Assembly (NCBI GenBank): GCA_034506335.1
Contig: JAPDPR010000001.1
Span: 1 to 64,000 of the forward strand
Source: a candidate division KSB1 bacterium
GTDB lineage: Bacteria > Zhuqueibacterota > Zhuqueibacteria > JANLFK01 > Oleimicrobiaceae
Length of the DNA stretch: 64,000 nucleotides
Direction of reading: 5' to 3'
In this document: piece after piece, positions 1-8,640 of the stretch
Numbering within the stretch: position 1 is the first letter of the stretch
How the letters are laid out: every line of letters begins with the position of its first letter
The notes under the pieces: model-generated
Told to the model about the DNA's origin: nothing
What the model saw: the letters and a program-made list of their open reading frames with translations, nothing else
Database searches by the model: none
Made by a program: the position numbers and the translations under genes

Positions 1-730
1 CCGCCCGTGACATATAGGTCGCCAGCTCCTCAAAGGGCACATTGTCCAGGAAGCGCACGTTACGCAGCCCGAGCTCCTCGGCCAGCCGGCGATCGGCTTC
101 ATAGGTGATGCCCCGACCGATGATCTGGAATGTGACACCTTCACCCCGGAGCAGATGGGCAGCCAGAAGAATGTACTTCACACCGTGAAAGGGTGCGTAC
201 TCGCCGTGAAAGTGGACGAGGAACTCCTCCGCTTCCTTCTCGACGGCTCGCGGCCGGATGACCTCTTCGTCGGTCGCCAGAAACACGCGGCGGAAGCGCT
301 GCGGCGGAATCTTGAAGCGGCGCACGCAGCTGTCGATGTGGTCTTGGCTTTCCAACACCACCATGTCCGCCAGGCGCATGGAAAGCCGGTCGGCCAGTCC
401 GAACAGCCAGGCGCGCAGGGTGCCCGGCGCAGCTACCCCTCGGTCAAACACCATCGTGTCGTAGGTGGTGATGTACATGTCGTACAGGATTGGCCCTTTG
501 GCGAGCAGCCGCACCCACGGCAGCAGGAGCTGGCCGTAGAAACCGACCAAGACGAGGTCGTAAGGCTGGCGGTTGCGCAGCACGCGCCAGAGCAAGCCAG
601 GATAATGCCGGAATGAGCGGTCAGGTGGGAAACAGGGGATCACCTCTACGCCGTTCATGCGCAGGGCCTTGAGCACATTGCGCGTACGGGAGTACCCTTC
701 CTCTCTACCGGCGATGTAGAGAACCCTCAT
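1..730 (-). CDS. Glycosyltransferase family 4 (GT-B fold), C-terminus beyond window
   Basis: The gene starts at an ATG (730-728) and stays open to the left edge, so only the first 243 residues are visible. The N-terminal half (starting MRVLYIAGREEGYSRT) has the alternating strand-helix pattern of a GT-B acceptor domain. After about residue 170 a new strand (FLVHFHGEYAPFHGVKYIL) resembles the start of the nucleotide-sugar donor domain of group 1/GT4 enzymes. The E-x7-E donor motif would lie beyond the edge. It is the last visible gene of the minus-strand polysaccharide locus, just downstream of three GT2 genes, so it probably adds a sugar to a lipid-linked or surface glycan. Acceptor and sugar cannot be told. 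Confidence 0.75.
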   Translation of the reverse strand, partial: MRVLYIAGREEGYSRTRNVLKALRMNGVEVIPCFPPDRSFRHYPGLLWRVLRNRQPYDLVLVGFYGQLLLPWVRLLAKGPILYDMYITTYDTMVFDRGVAAPGTLRAWLFGLADRLSMRLADMVVLESQDHIDSCVRRFKIPPQRFRRVFLATDEEVIRPRAVEKEAEEFLVHFHGEYAPFHGVKYILLAAHLLRGEGVTFQIIGRGITYEADRRLAEELGLRNVRFLDNVPFEELATYMSRA

Positions 731-764
731 ACGCCCGCAGCCTCACGCATCACCCAACCCTCCC

Positions 765-1721
765 TCACTTCCTGCCTGTGAGAATCAACTCTGCCTTCTT
801 GATGCGGTAAAGCGCCTCCTCAATGAGCCTCCGGTTGGCTCCGATCAGGTCCGCCAACAAACCGATCATAAAGACCTGAAAGCCGACAATGATCAGAATG
901 GCGGCCAAAATCAGGGATTGGATATGTCCGCCGCCTCTTCCCGCAAAGAGGTAGAAGTAGAGGAAGCGGATGCCGATGAGGACACCCACGCCGAAGATCG
1001 ACGAGCCGATGTACATGAACATGCGCAAGGGCTCATACATGGTGTAGATGCGGAAGATAGTCCCAATCGACTTGCGCACGTAGGCCCAAATGCTGCGGAA
1101 AAGGCGCGACTCTCGCAGCGCGCTGTTGGTGCGCACCGGAACATGGGCAAGAGCGATGTTCTTCTTCCCCGCCTGAATAATGGTCTCCAGGGTATACGTA
1201 AAGTTGGAGATGACGTTAAGGCGCAAAGCCGCGTCCCTACTCATTGCCCTGAAGCCGCTGGTCGCGTCCGGTATATTGGTGCCGGAGACCTGTCGTACGA
1301 CCCAGCTCCCCAGCAGCTGAAGCTTCTTCTTCACAAAAGGAACGTGTGCCAGACCGTTTATCCGGCGGTCGCCAATGACCATCTCCGCCTTACCCTCCAG
1401 GATGGGCCGAATGAGCGTCTCGATGTCGGCGGCGCAGTACTGGTTATCGGCATCGGTGTTGACGATGATGTCTGCCCCCAACTTGAGGCAGGCATCTAAC
1501 CCCACCATGAACCCCTCGGCCAGGCCCTTGTTCTTGGTGAGTCGGACAATGTGGTTCACACCATGAGCCCGTGCCACCTCCACGGTGCGATCGGTACTGC
1601 CGTCGTCGATCACAAGCACCTCCACCTCATCTACGCCGGCCACCTGTTTGGGCAGGGCCTGCAAGGTGATAGGCAAGGTGTGCTCCTCATTGTAGCACGG
1701 GATCTGGATTATGAGCTTCAC
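765..1721 (-). CDS. GT2 glycosyltransferase, DPMS/GtrB-like, with two C-terminal membrane helices
   Basis: 318 residues from a GTG start preceded by GGGAGAG. The N-terminal GT-A domain shows the GT2 signatures PCYNEE (res 8-13), VIDDGSTDRT (38-47) and the metal-binding NTDADNQY (about 88-95). Residues 230-300 hold two hydrophobic helices, the layout of polyprenyl-phosphate sugar transferases such as GtrB and dolichol-phosphate mannose synthase. Such enzymes load a sugar from a nucleotide donor onto undecaprenyl or dolichyl phosphate at the inner face of the membrane. It is the third of three adjacent enzymes of this type (with 1740-2738 and 2735-3727). The donor sugar is not predictable from sequence. 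Confidence 0.85.
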   Translation of the reverse strand: MKLIIQIPCYNEEHTLPITLQALPKQVAGVDEVEVLVIDDGSTDRTVEVARAHGVNHIVRLTKNKGLAEGFMVGLDACLKLGADIIVNTDADNQYCAADIETLIRPILEGKAEMVIGDRRINGLAHVPFVKKKLQLLGSWVVRQVSGTNIPDATSGFRAMSRDAALRLNVISNFTYTLETIIQAGKKNIALAHVPVRTNSALRESRLFRSIWAYVRKSIGTIFRIYTMYEPLRMFMYIGSSIFGVGVLIGIRFLYFYLFAGRGGGHIQSLILAAILIIVGFQVFMIGLLADLIGANRRLIEEALYRIKKAELILTGRK

Positions 1722-1739
1722 GCGTATCTCTCCCGCCGC

Positions 1740-2738
1740 TTACTCGATGATCTCGGCGATGTTATACTCCTTGATGTCCCTGGCGTGGGTGAAGATGATC
1801 ATTTCGCCGATGAGGCCGATGGAAATCATCTGCAGACCGATGACCAAGAGCAAGGCACCGAGGAGAAGCAAAGGACGGCCAGCAATCGGCCCGATAGCCA
1901 ACACACGGTAGACAAAAAGATAAAGCTCAATGAGTGCGCCCACGAGGGCAAAGATGCCGCCCATAAACCCCAAGAAGTGGAGCGGCTTTTTCGCATAATT
2001 GGTCAAAAACAGCACCGTGATAATGTCCAGAAGTCGGCGCACGTATTCTTCAGGGTAAATGGACTTGCGGAAGGTGCCGGGGAGCTGCTGTACCTTAGCT
2101 TCTGCCACCTTGTACCCTTGGCGGGCGGCCAGCACCGGCAAGAAATTGTGCATGTCACCGTACAGCGGAAGGTCGTCCAACACCTCTCGGCGCGTGGCGA
2201 ACATGCCGCTATTGATATCGTGCAGCTGGAGGCCTGCCAGCCGATTTACCAGCTGGTTGAAGACAAAGGACACCACGCGGTTGATGCGGGAATCGCGCCT
2301 GGGGTGGCGCCAGGCCATGACCAAGTCCGCTCCCTCAGCCAGCTTCTCCACCAAGGCGCGTACACCGTGAGGATCGGTCAGCACCCGACCCGCCATGTAG
2401 ACGATGGTCCGACCGCGCGCCACCTTTAGCCCTGCGTCAAAGGCCGAGCCCTCGCCAAATGTGGAACGCAGGCGCACCGCCTTCACCGAGCGATGGGATC
2501 GCGCCAAGAGCTCCGCCTGCGCATAGGTGGTGTCAGTGCTCCCATCGTCGACAAGGACAATTTCAAACGGACCGCCAAGCTCCTTGAGCACGGCCAGCAG
2601 GTCCGCACACAAAGAAGACAACAGGGAGGCATGGTTGCGAAGGGCCACAATCACCGAGATGGCAGGCACCCTCGTGCGTGCCTTCGGCGACGCCTCGTCC
2701 GCAAGACCCATAACCATCCCTTCCTCGAGCCCTTTCAT
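1740..2738 (-). CDS. GT2 glycosyltransferase, GtrB/ArnC-like membrane enzyme
   Basis: 332 residues, ATG start with a strong GGAGGTG ribosome site 5 bases upstream. GT2 motifs: SVIVALRNH near residue 28 in the usual VVPxYNE position, LVDDGSTDTTY at about 62, and a YMAGRV stretch at the place of the usual D-x-D. The metal-binding DAD of its neighbours is therefore replaced (see findings). Two C-terminal membrane helices follow (about res 255-320). It overlaps the upstream gene by 4 bases (ATGA), so the two are translationally coupled. It is likely a polyprenyl-phosphate glycosyltransferase, or an inactive or regulatory partner of its neighbours. Confidence 0.8.
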   Translation of the reverse strand: MKGLEEGMVMGLADEASPKARTRVPAISVIVALRNHASLLSSLCADLLAVLKELGGPFEIVLVDDGSTDTTYAQAELLARSHRSVKAVRLRSTFGEGSAFDAGLKVARGRTIVYMAGRVLTDPHGVRALVEKLAEGADLVMAWRHPRRDSRINRVVSFVFNQLVNRLAGLQLHDINSGMFATRREVLDDLPLYGDMHNFLPVLAARQGYKVAEAKVQQLPGTFRKSIYPEEYVRRLLDIITVLFLTNYAKKPLHFLGFMGGIFALVGALIELYLFVYRVLAIGPIAGRPLLLLGALLLVIGLQMISIGLIGEMIIFTHARDIKEYNIAEIIE

Positions 2739-3727
2739 CGTACACCTCCAAGGCGCGCGGCAGAGTCCACTTCAAAGAAGTAGTCGTCCCTGCGCCGCCC
2801 TGTCTCCACAATCAACTTGGCAACCAGGCCGAGAAAAAAGAACTGGAAGGCAGAGACAAGCAGCAGAAAAACAAGGGTGAGAAGCACGTTCAAAGAGTAT
2901 ACGTCTGCCTTCATGCCCAATAGGATCAGTGTGGCCACTCCTGCCGCCGCGGCAGCCAGAGCGAACGACACGCCAATGGTCCCAAAAAAACGCAGCGGGT
3001 TCCGCACGTGACGCATCAGCAGATGGAGTGTGAGTAGATCGAGAATAACCCGGAACGTGCGGCTGAGATTGTACTTGGACCTGCCAAAGCGACGCGGGTG
3101 ATGGCGCACCACCAGCTCGGTAATATGTGCCCCTTCCATCTTGCTCAAGGCCGGAATGAAGCGATGCATTTCGCCGTAGAGGTGAATACGTCTAACAATT
3201 TCGCCCCGATATGCCTTCAGTGCACAGCCGGTGTCGTGGAGGAACACACCAGTTACTCGGCAGACCAGGCGGTTGGCGAGCATGGAGGGGATGCGCCTAA
3301 TGAGGAAGCCGTCTTGCCGCTTCTTGCGCCATCCGCTCACCACGTCATACCCCTGTTCAAGGGTCTCGAGGAGTCGGGGGATGTCACGCGGGTCGTTCTG
3401 GAGATCGCCGTCCATGGTCACCACCACCTCACCTCGCGCGCGGGCAAAACCCGCAGCCAGTGCTGGGGATTGACCAAAGTTGGTACGCAGACGAATGACC
3501 ACGATGTGATCGTACTGTGCCTGCACCTCACGGAGCACATCACTAGTGCCATCGGTGCTGCCATCATCAACAAGGATAATCTCATACCCCAGCCGCTCAC
3601 GGCGCAACGTGGCCACAATCGCCTCAACCAAGGGACGCACGTTGTCCACTTCGTTATAGAGCGGTACCACCACCGAGACCTGCGGTCGGGGTGAGCCTTT
3701 ACGTGTATGTCTCCTCTGCCTGTGCAC
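2735..3727 (-). CDS. GT2 glycosyltransferase, GtrB/DPMS-like membrane enzyme
   Basis: 330 residues from a GTG at 3727. Motifs: VVPLYNEVDN (about res 20), ILVDDGSTDGTS (about 51), TMDGDLQNDP (about 95, the D-x-D metal site) and a conserved GWRKKRQDG that is typical of GtrB/ArnC enzymes. Two hydrophobic segments close the protein (about res 235-310). The family moves a sugar from UDP or another nucleotide to undecaprenyl phosphate, and the lipid-linked sugar is then flipped and used by a periplasmic transferase. The start lies 28 bases inside the end of the upstream hydrolase gene, consistent with one transcript. Confidence 0.85.
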   Translation of the reverse strand: MHRQRRHTRKGSPRPQVSVVVPLYNEVDNVRPLVEAIVATLRRERLGYEIILVDDGSTDGTSDVLREVQAQYDHIVVIRLRTNFGQSPALAAGFARARGEVVVTMDGDLQNDPRDIPRLLETLEQGYDVVSGWRKKRQDGFLIRRIPSMLANRLVCRVTGVFLHDTGCALKAYRGEIVRRIHLYGEMHRFIPALSKMEGAHITELVVRHHPRRFGRSKYNLSRTFRVILDLLTLHLLMRHVRNPLRFFGTIGVSFALAAAAAGVATLILLGMKADVYSLNVLLTLVFLLLVSAFQFFFLGLVAKLIVETGRRRDDYFFEVDSAARLGGVR

Positions 3728-4304
3728 GATGCCCTAGGCACTCGCTAGTCTTTTTGCTCCTCCCATCGGGACCCCGACGACCTGCCAGCACCGCCAATGG
3801 AACGAGTAGAGCAACTTCCAAAGTCACAGCCTTCAGATTGTGAAGGCTGAGCAGGCTAGGAAAAAATTCCGGCGTCGCTCCTTTGCGCCTCACATCCAAC
3901 AGGATCGTCACCGGAAGGTGCACGTATCCATCCCAGAATGGCCACAGCAGCGGTTGGCCGAAGGGTGCGGCCGTGTCGGCGGTCAACGCATCCAGCCCAA
4001 GGTGTGCGCCCAGCAGGATACCGTTCAGCCCAATCCATTTCTTCAGCCCCAAGGGCCACACTCTATTCAGCAACGCCGCCAGGGCCACCGCTGCCCCCGC
4101 ACAGAAGCTAAGGCTGTGGGTCATCTGGTGGTGGTAGCGATTGGCATCGCCGATGGCGAGCCCCAGGAGAAAGTCTGCGTCGGGAAGACTCGCCACCAGG
4201 ATCAGGACCACCAGAAGACACCAACGCGCTCCACTGCACCGGCGGGAAGGCATGCGACGGTAGAGCGCGATGGCCACAAGCGAATGGGCAACAGGGCTCG
4301 GCAT
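3699..4304 (-). CDS. YdjM/DUF457-type membrane-bound metal-dependent hydrolase
   Basis: 201 residues. The N-terminus MPSPVAHSLVA carries the first His, followed by SLPDADFL (acidic pair), HHQMTHSL and GAHLGLDAL. This spaced His/Asp pattern between hydrophobic helices is that of the YdjM/DUF457 integral membrane hydrolase family. Family function is poorly known; members sit near LexA-regulated or envelope genes. It starts 24 bases after the stop of the large secreted protein and overlaps the following GT2 gene. No clear ribosome site is seen, so translation may depend on re-initiation. Family call is fairly safe; substrate is unknown. Confidence 0.75.
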   Translation of the reverse strand: MPSPVAHSLVAIALYRRMPSRRCSGARWCLLVVLILVASLPDADFLLGLAIGDANRYHHQMTHSLSFCAGAAVALAALLNRVWPLGLKKWIGLNGILLGAHLGLDALTADTAAPFGQPLLWPFWDGYVHLPVTILLDVRRKGATPEFFPSLLSLHNLKAVTLEVALLVPLAVLAGRRGPDGRSKKTSECLGHRAQAEETYT

Positions 4305-4328
4305 AGTGTGGCGGCGCTGGCCGCACTG

Positions 4329-7300
4329 TCATGGCGTGGCGGTTACGCCCGTCACGCGAGCTGGCGGCGTCAAATCGGCCATTCGTTCCTCAAGGCGGAG
4401 CAACACCACATACATGCTGCAGGAACCGGAACTCGTCCCGTTCGGTCCGAGCGTCACCTGCTCGCCCGCCTGGTATTGGCGCTTGCTCTGCCAGATGCGA
4501 AAATCGCTATTCCCGGTGTCGCTCACTTGCATGCTATCTCCCGTGCGCACGAAGCCATCGGCAAGCCACGCCGGGGGTGTCGCACGGCCATCATGCACCA
4601 CATACACCCGGGTGCGCTCCCGCACCACAAAGCGCACCGACAGCGAAGGGTCCCCTTTGTCCGCGTTCCGAGTCTTGATCCATAGCAACCCCTCGTATGC
4701 TCGGGGCACATCTACTACTCGGTAGTCGCGGTCTACGTAGTAGGGCTCGCCTTCGCGGACGTAGGCTAGGCGATAAGTAGAAGGGGTCAAGTTTTCCACC
4801 AGGCCGCCGCTCGCTCCGGGTGTGACCTCCACGTAAGCAATCTCCATAGTGGTGGCGCCCCGGTCGTCGGTCACGTAGAGGCGCGGCTCATAGCCCATAG
4901 CCTGCTCATAGGTGTGAACCGGGTTGGCCTCTCGTGACGTCTTATCGTCCCCAAATTCCCAGTAGTAGGACACCACTTGCCCGTCTGGGTCGTAAGACCC
5001 GTCGCCCCGGAACTGCACTGTGAGCGGCACAGGCCCACTACGCGGCTCGGCGCTAATGCGCGCTACTGGCGGCTGGTTGAGCGTCATCCTCCCTTCGCCC
5101 AGTATGCGGTAGTAGAGCCCACCGCGCATGTCCTTCCATACCACAAAGACCCCATTCTGCAGAGCTACCGCATCGGCCTGACCGTGTCCCTGGTCTACGC
5201 TCACGCTTATGGGCTGAGGGGTACTCCACCCGCTCCCCGGGGCATACACGGTATACACCACTCTGCTCTCAGGCCGCATCTGTTCCCTGTCACCTTGCGA
5301 GCTCACCACGTACACCTTACCGGTGCCGTCCACCGCAATTTCCGGCTGGTGGTCCGGGCGTGCCGCTTCGTACTCCAAGGGCGTGCGTATCATCTCCCAG
5401 CGCCCGTCCTTGGCATAGATGACGCGCACCCACCCATCGTAGTACGCCACATAGGGCGATCCCAAGGGCGAAATGGTGAGATCGATCCCCTCGCCGACCT
5501 TTTTGTCGCCCCTCTCAATCGCGACCGGCACACTCCACGTTCCCCGGTCCCATGTAGTCATAAACAGATCGTAGCTTGTTCCGTTGTAGTCGTCCCAGCG
5601 CCAGACTACGTAGATGCGCCCCTGGCCATCGCGGGTGGCGGTAGGGTAACAGTGATTGCGATCACTGCCGTCCCCATAAAGCTTCTCCACCGGACCGAAG
5701 GAAGCAGCACCTGGAGCCTTGCGCCGCGCATGCACCTCGGCTAATTCCCCTGTGGTGTACCCCCGGTACACGACATATACCGTGCCATCATTGCTCACGA
5801 CGATGTTGTTATCCCGACCGGCTCCAAGGTCAACGCGCTGGCTCCATTGCCTTCCCTGGCGCGTGCTGTAATGAAGACCGCCCACCGGGTCTCCCCACAC
5901 CACATGGGGGTTGCCCAAACCGTCCACGTCGACGTCCGGAGCTTGGCGAAGGCTTGTGTCAGCCCCTCCGGAGTTCGGGATTCGCTCGTCGGGACTCCAA
6001 CCGTTCTGGTCGTAAAACATATAGTGGACACCGTCGACGTTTGCGTAAACCAGGTGGACGCGTCCAAACCCATCCAAGGCAAGCGACGGGTACACCCCAT
6101 CGACGCCAATCGGGAAGTCAGCCGTGGTGGCGTCACCTGCGATCAAGAGTTTGTCAATCCTCTTGCTTTGTCCGCTGTGCGATACGTCAAGCACCAGACG
6201 AAAACTCCCCGCCCTCGGGATTTGCACGCTCCCGCTCCGTCCTCCACCGAGGTCCATTGCCAGTTGTCCGCCAACTTCGGTGAGAAACCATTTGAAGGCT
6301 CCTGGGTCAGTTATGGGAGCGCCGGAAGGGTCATAGGCCTCACCTTCATAATCGATCGGCACGCCGGCCTGAACCAGACCACTTACGGGGCGCACGATCT
6401 GGGCAACTAGGGCTACGGATGCTTGCGCGATGAAGCGGAACATCCACCCATCGCCAGGGTCCCCACTGGTACCACTGCCCTGCACGCCGAAATGACAGGG
6501 CACATACTGAATCCACTCGCTGTGCCAAAACCAGTAGTTGCCGTTGTCCCGCTCCTGTAGCGCTTCGGCCATGATTGTGGCCTTCGTAGCCTCATCATAG
6601 ACACCGTTGCTGCCACGATTCAGTTGCTCATTGTTGACCTGCGGCATGTTTCCAGACAGGTGTGGCTGCGGGTGCCCGTGAGTAAAAGCGACGTTCATGC
6701 CCGGGATGTTCAAGATTCCCTTGTCTGATATGGGGCTGATGCCGCACAGGCGCTCCGGGTCCACCTCGTGAACTAAGTCTACCAACACCTTCGCTTTGGC
6801 GATCAGCACCTCCTGCGAGACAGCAGCACGGTCCGGAAAGACCTCCGGGTACTGATACCCCGAGTGCCCAAATTCGTTGACAATATCCAAAAAAACGTGA
6901 CGGTAGGGCCGCAGCCAGGCGGTCGCCTCTCGTACGGCGCGGTAGATGGCCTGGTCGCTGTCCCAGTGGTCGCGATCCAATCCCTGCGTCAGGGCTGCCT
7001 TCCGGCATTGGCGCTGGTAGAAGTAGCCGACGTTCACCACCATGTCTAGCTCCTTGGTCCGCTCCAGAATGCGCCGCAGCCGGCCCATATACTCGGGCTT
7101 TAGCGAGCCGTCGCTGTTGAAAGCGCTGTTGGAATACCACTTGCCGGTACTTGGGTCGCGCTCAAAGCCAGGGTGTCCCCCTTGCAGGTTGATGCCCACC
7201 GTGTTTACCCCGTGGCGCTTGTACTCGGGAAGCGCCTCGAGGAAGCGCGCGGTGGTCTCCTCATCCCACAGTGCGTTCACTGTCCGGACGCCCCACATAT

Positions 7301-7472
7301 CGAAGCGCTTGCCATCTAAGTAGAACTTGGTCCCCTGCGTGCTAAGCACCTCCCCTGCGCAGACGGCAGGTACCCACGCGCCGAGCAGCGCCTCCAAGAA
7401 AATTCCCATGCAAATGGGCACAAGCAGGCGGCCCTCGAACACGGTGTTCCCTGCAAGACGTCGTTGTTTCAT
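4329..7472 (-). CDS. Secreted glycoside-hydrolase-like protein with beta-propeller and PKD domain, abrupt C-terminus
   Basis: 1047 residues, ATG start behind AGGAGGTAGG. A signal peptide occupies about residues 1-40 (cleavage near VCAGEV). Residues 45-420 look like a clan-A (beta/alpha)8 glycosidase: LDIVNEFG places the usual acid/base Glu at 200, and WFWHSEW gives a possible nucleophile Glu at 319. Residues 430-790 repeat a short pattern of the type DGLGNPHVVW/GGLHYST, resembling an exo-alpha-sialidase-like beta-propeller. Residues 802-884 are a classic PKD domain (SYDPDGQVVSYYWEFGD). An extra beta-rich domain follows to about 1030. The protein stops directly after DLTPPARVTGVTATP, which is how a fibronectin type III domain normally begins, so the C-terminus appears cut short. 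Probably exported to act on or bind polysaccharide. Confidence 0.8.
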   Translation of the reverse strand: MKQRRLAGNTVFEGRLLVPICMGIFLEALLGAWVPAVCAGEVLSTQGTKFYLDGKRFDMWGVRTVNALWDEETTARFLEALPEYKRHGVNTVGINLQGGHPGFERDPSTGKWYSNSAFNSDGSLKPEYMGRLRRILERTKELDMVVNVGYFYQRQCRKAALTQGLDRDHWDSDQAIYRAVREATAWLRPYRHVFLDIVNEFGHSGYQYPEVFPDRAAVSQEVLIAKAKVLVDLVHEVDPERLCGISPISDKGILNIPGMNVAFTHGHPQPHLSGNMPQVNNEQLNRGSNGVYDEATKATIMAEALQERDNGNYWFWHSEWIQYVPCHFGVQGSGTSGDPGDGWMFRFIAQASVALVAQIVRPVSGLVQAGVPIDYEGEAYDPSGAPITDPGAFKWFLTEVGGQLAMDLGGGRSGSVQIPRAGSFRLVLDVSHSGQSKRIDKLLIAGDATTADFPIGVDGVYPSLALDGFGRVHLVYANVDGVHYMFYDQNGWSPDERIPNSGGADTSLRQAPDVDVDGLGNPHVVWGDPVGGLHYSTRQGRQWSQRVDLGAGRDNNIVVSNDGTVYVVYRGYTTGELAEVHARRKAPGAASFGPVEKLYGDGSDRNHCYPTATRDGQGRIYVVWRWDDYNGTSYDLFMTTWDRGTWSVPVAIERGDKKVGEGIDLTISPLGSPYVAYYDGWVRVIYAKDGRWEMIRTPLEYEAARPDHQPEIAVDGTGKVYVVSSQGDREQMRPESRVVYTVYAPGSGWSTPQPISVSVDQGHGQADAVALQNGVFVVWKDMRGGLYYRILGEGRMTLNQPPVARISAEPRSGPVPLTVQFRGDGSYDPDGQVVSYYWEFGDDKTSREANPVHTYEQAMGYEPRLYVTDDRGATTMEIAYVEVTPGASGGLVENLTPSTYRLAYVREGEPYYVDRDYRVVDVPRAYEGLLWIKTRNADKGDPSLSVRFVVRERTRVYVVHDGRATPPAWLADGFVRTGDSMQVSDTGNSDFRIWQSKRQYQAGEQVTLGPNGTSSGSCSMYVVLLRLEERMADLTPPARVTGVTATP

Positions 7473-7604
7473 TGCTCCTACCTCCTAAGTCAGCTCCACA
7501 TGACTCCGGCCAGGAACACTGACAAGAGGCGTACCAAGGCTCGTTAAGATTTCGTAACCGTCTATGCCCCGGAAACCATAGCGCTTGCCACCTTCCGGAC
7601 TCTG

Positions 7605-7654
7605 AAAACCCAATTACAGGCGTGTATCAGGCTGCCCGTTCTCGTAATTGGGCT
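7605..7654 (-). terminator. Probable Rho-independent terminator after the flippase-like gene
   Basis: On the minus strand, just after the stop at 7657, a 9-base stem CCCAATTAC/GTAATTGGG (arms 7644-7652 and 7609-7617, perfect pairing) with a 26-base loop is followed at once by TTTT (7608-7605). The long loop makes it less certain than a classic terminator. It sits between the sugar-modification operon and the secreted PKD protein. Confidence 0.5.
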
Positions 7655-7656
7655 GG

Positions 7657-8640
7657 TCAGCGACGCAGGGCGTAGACCACGCCGCCCATGGCGCCGTACA
7701 GGAGGATCATCCCGAAGCCGATCCAGGTGAAGGCGATGGTCGTGGAAGGAGGGACTCCAAACGGACTAAGGAGGAAGACGAAGGCGTTCTCGCGGATGCC
7801 GATGCCATTGATGGAAATGGGGAGCATGGTGAGGAGAGTTGCCACAGGCACAACGAAGAAAAAGTGCCCGATCCCCAGGTTGATGCCCACAGCTTTGGCG
7901 ATGAGGTAGAAGTGGAGGACGACGTTAGCCTGAAGAAGAAGAGAGTAGCCGATTCCCATGCCAAGGGCCGAGGTCTTGCCGCCAAAGGCACGGAATGCGG
8001 CAATCGATCGGCGCGCGAGCCCTGCTAGTCCCCGCTGCGCACCAGAAAGAGGTGGGTCTACCTCACCTCCTGCTTCCTTGCGCCCGGCAAAGATCCAGAC
8101 CACGAGTGCTACCACTGCGACCAAGCCCAGGAGGATCCCCACGCGCAGCCAGGGCAGGGCCACCTCTCCTTTGGCGCCACCAACCACTACCAGAGCGGCA
8201 AACAGCACCAAAGCTAATACGCCAAGAAGTCGATCCACAAGAACCGCGGCAATCGGAGCCCCCTTGCGTCCGGACAGGCGCACCGTGTCGTACGCACGCA
8301 CCGCATCGCCTCCTACGGTGCTGGGCAAGAAGTTACCGACGAAGATGGCCACACAGTAGGAAGCCAGGAGCGAACGGAAGGGCAGGTGGATTTCCAGAGC
8401 GCGGAGCAAGAACTGCCAGCGCAGCGTGCTAATGATGTAGCCCACAAAGAGGAGGGCAAAGGCCGCAGCGAGCGGCCCGGCTTCTGCCTGGCGCATGGCG
8501 CTCCAGATTTCCCTCACATTGGCGCGCAGAAAAAGGAGGCCAATGAGGAGGAGGCTCACCGCTGCTCTGAGCGCCAACAGCACCAGCCGTCGTCTGGCTC
8601 GGCGTGCCTCGTCCTCCTGGGCAACCGCACCTCCTTTCAC
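7657..8640 (-). CDS. Flippase-like integral membrane protein (LPG synthase TM / UPF0104 family)
   Basis: About 327 residues if started at the GTG at 8640, which has GGAGGC just upstream and overlaps the preceding gene by 4 bases. A longer reading frame to 8784 runs antisense-like through the acetyltransferase and is Arg/Gly-rich, so it is unlikely to be used. Eight or so hydrophobic helices and the family signatures RWQFLLRAL, FLPSTVGGDAVRAYDTVR and LPISINGIGIRENAFVFLL mark the PF03706 family (AglD/YbhN/MprF-like). Members often accompany polyprenyl-phosphate glycosyltransferases and are proposed lipid-glycan flippases. A related protein lies at 30911-31921. Confidence 0.8.
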   Translation of the reverse strand: MKGGAVAQEDEARRARRRLVLLALRAAVSLLLIGLLFLRANVREIWSAMRQAEAGPLAAAFALLFVGYIISTLRWQFLLRALEIHLPFRSLLASYCVAIFVGNFLPSTVGGDAVRAYDTVRLSGRKGAPIAAVLVDRLLGVLALVLFAALVVVGGAKGEVALPWLRVGILLGLVAVVALVVWIFAGRKEAGGEVDPPLSGAQRGLAGLARRSIAAFRAFGGKTSALGMGIGYSLLLQANVVLHFYLIAKAVGINLGIGHFFFVVPVATLLTMLPISINGIGIRENAFVFLLSPFGVPPSTTIAFTWIGFGMILLYGAMGGVVYALRR

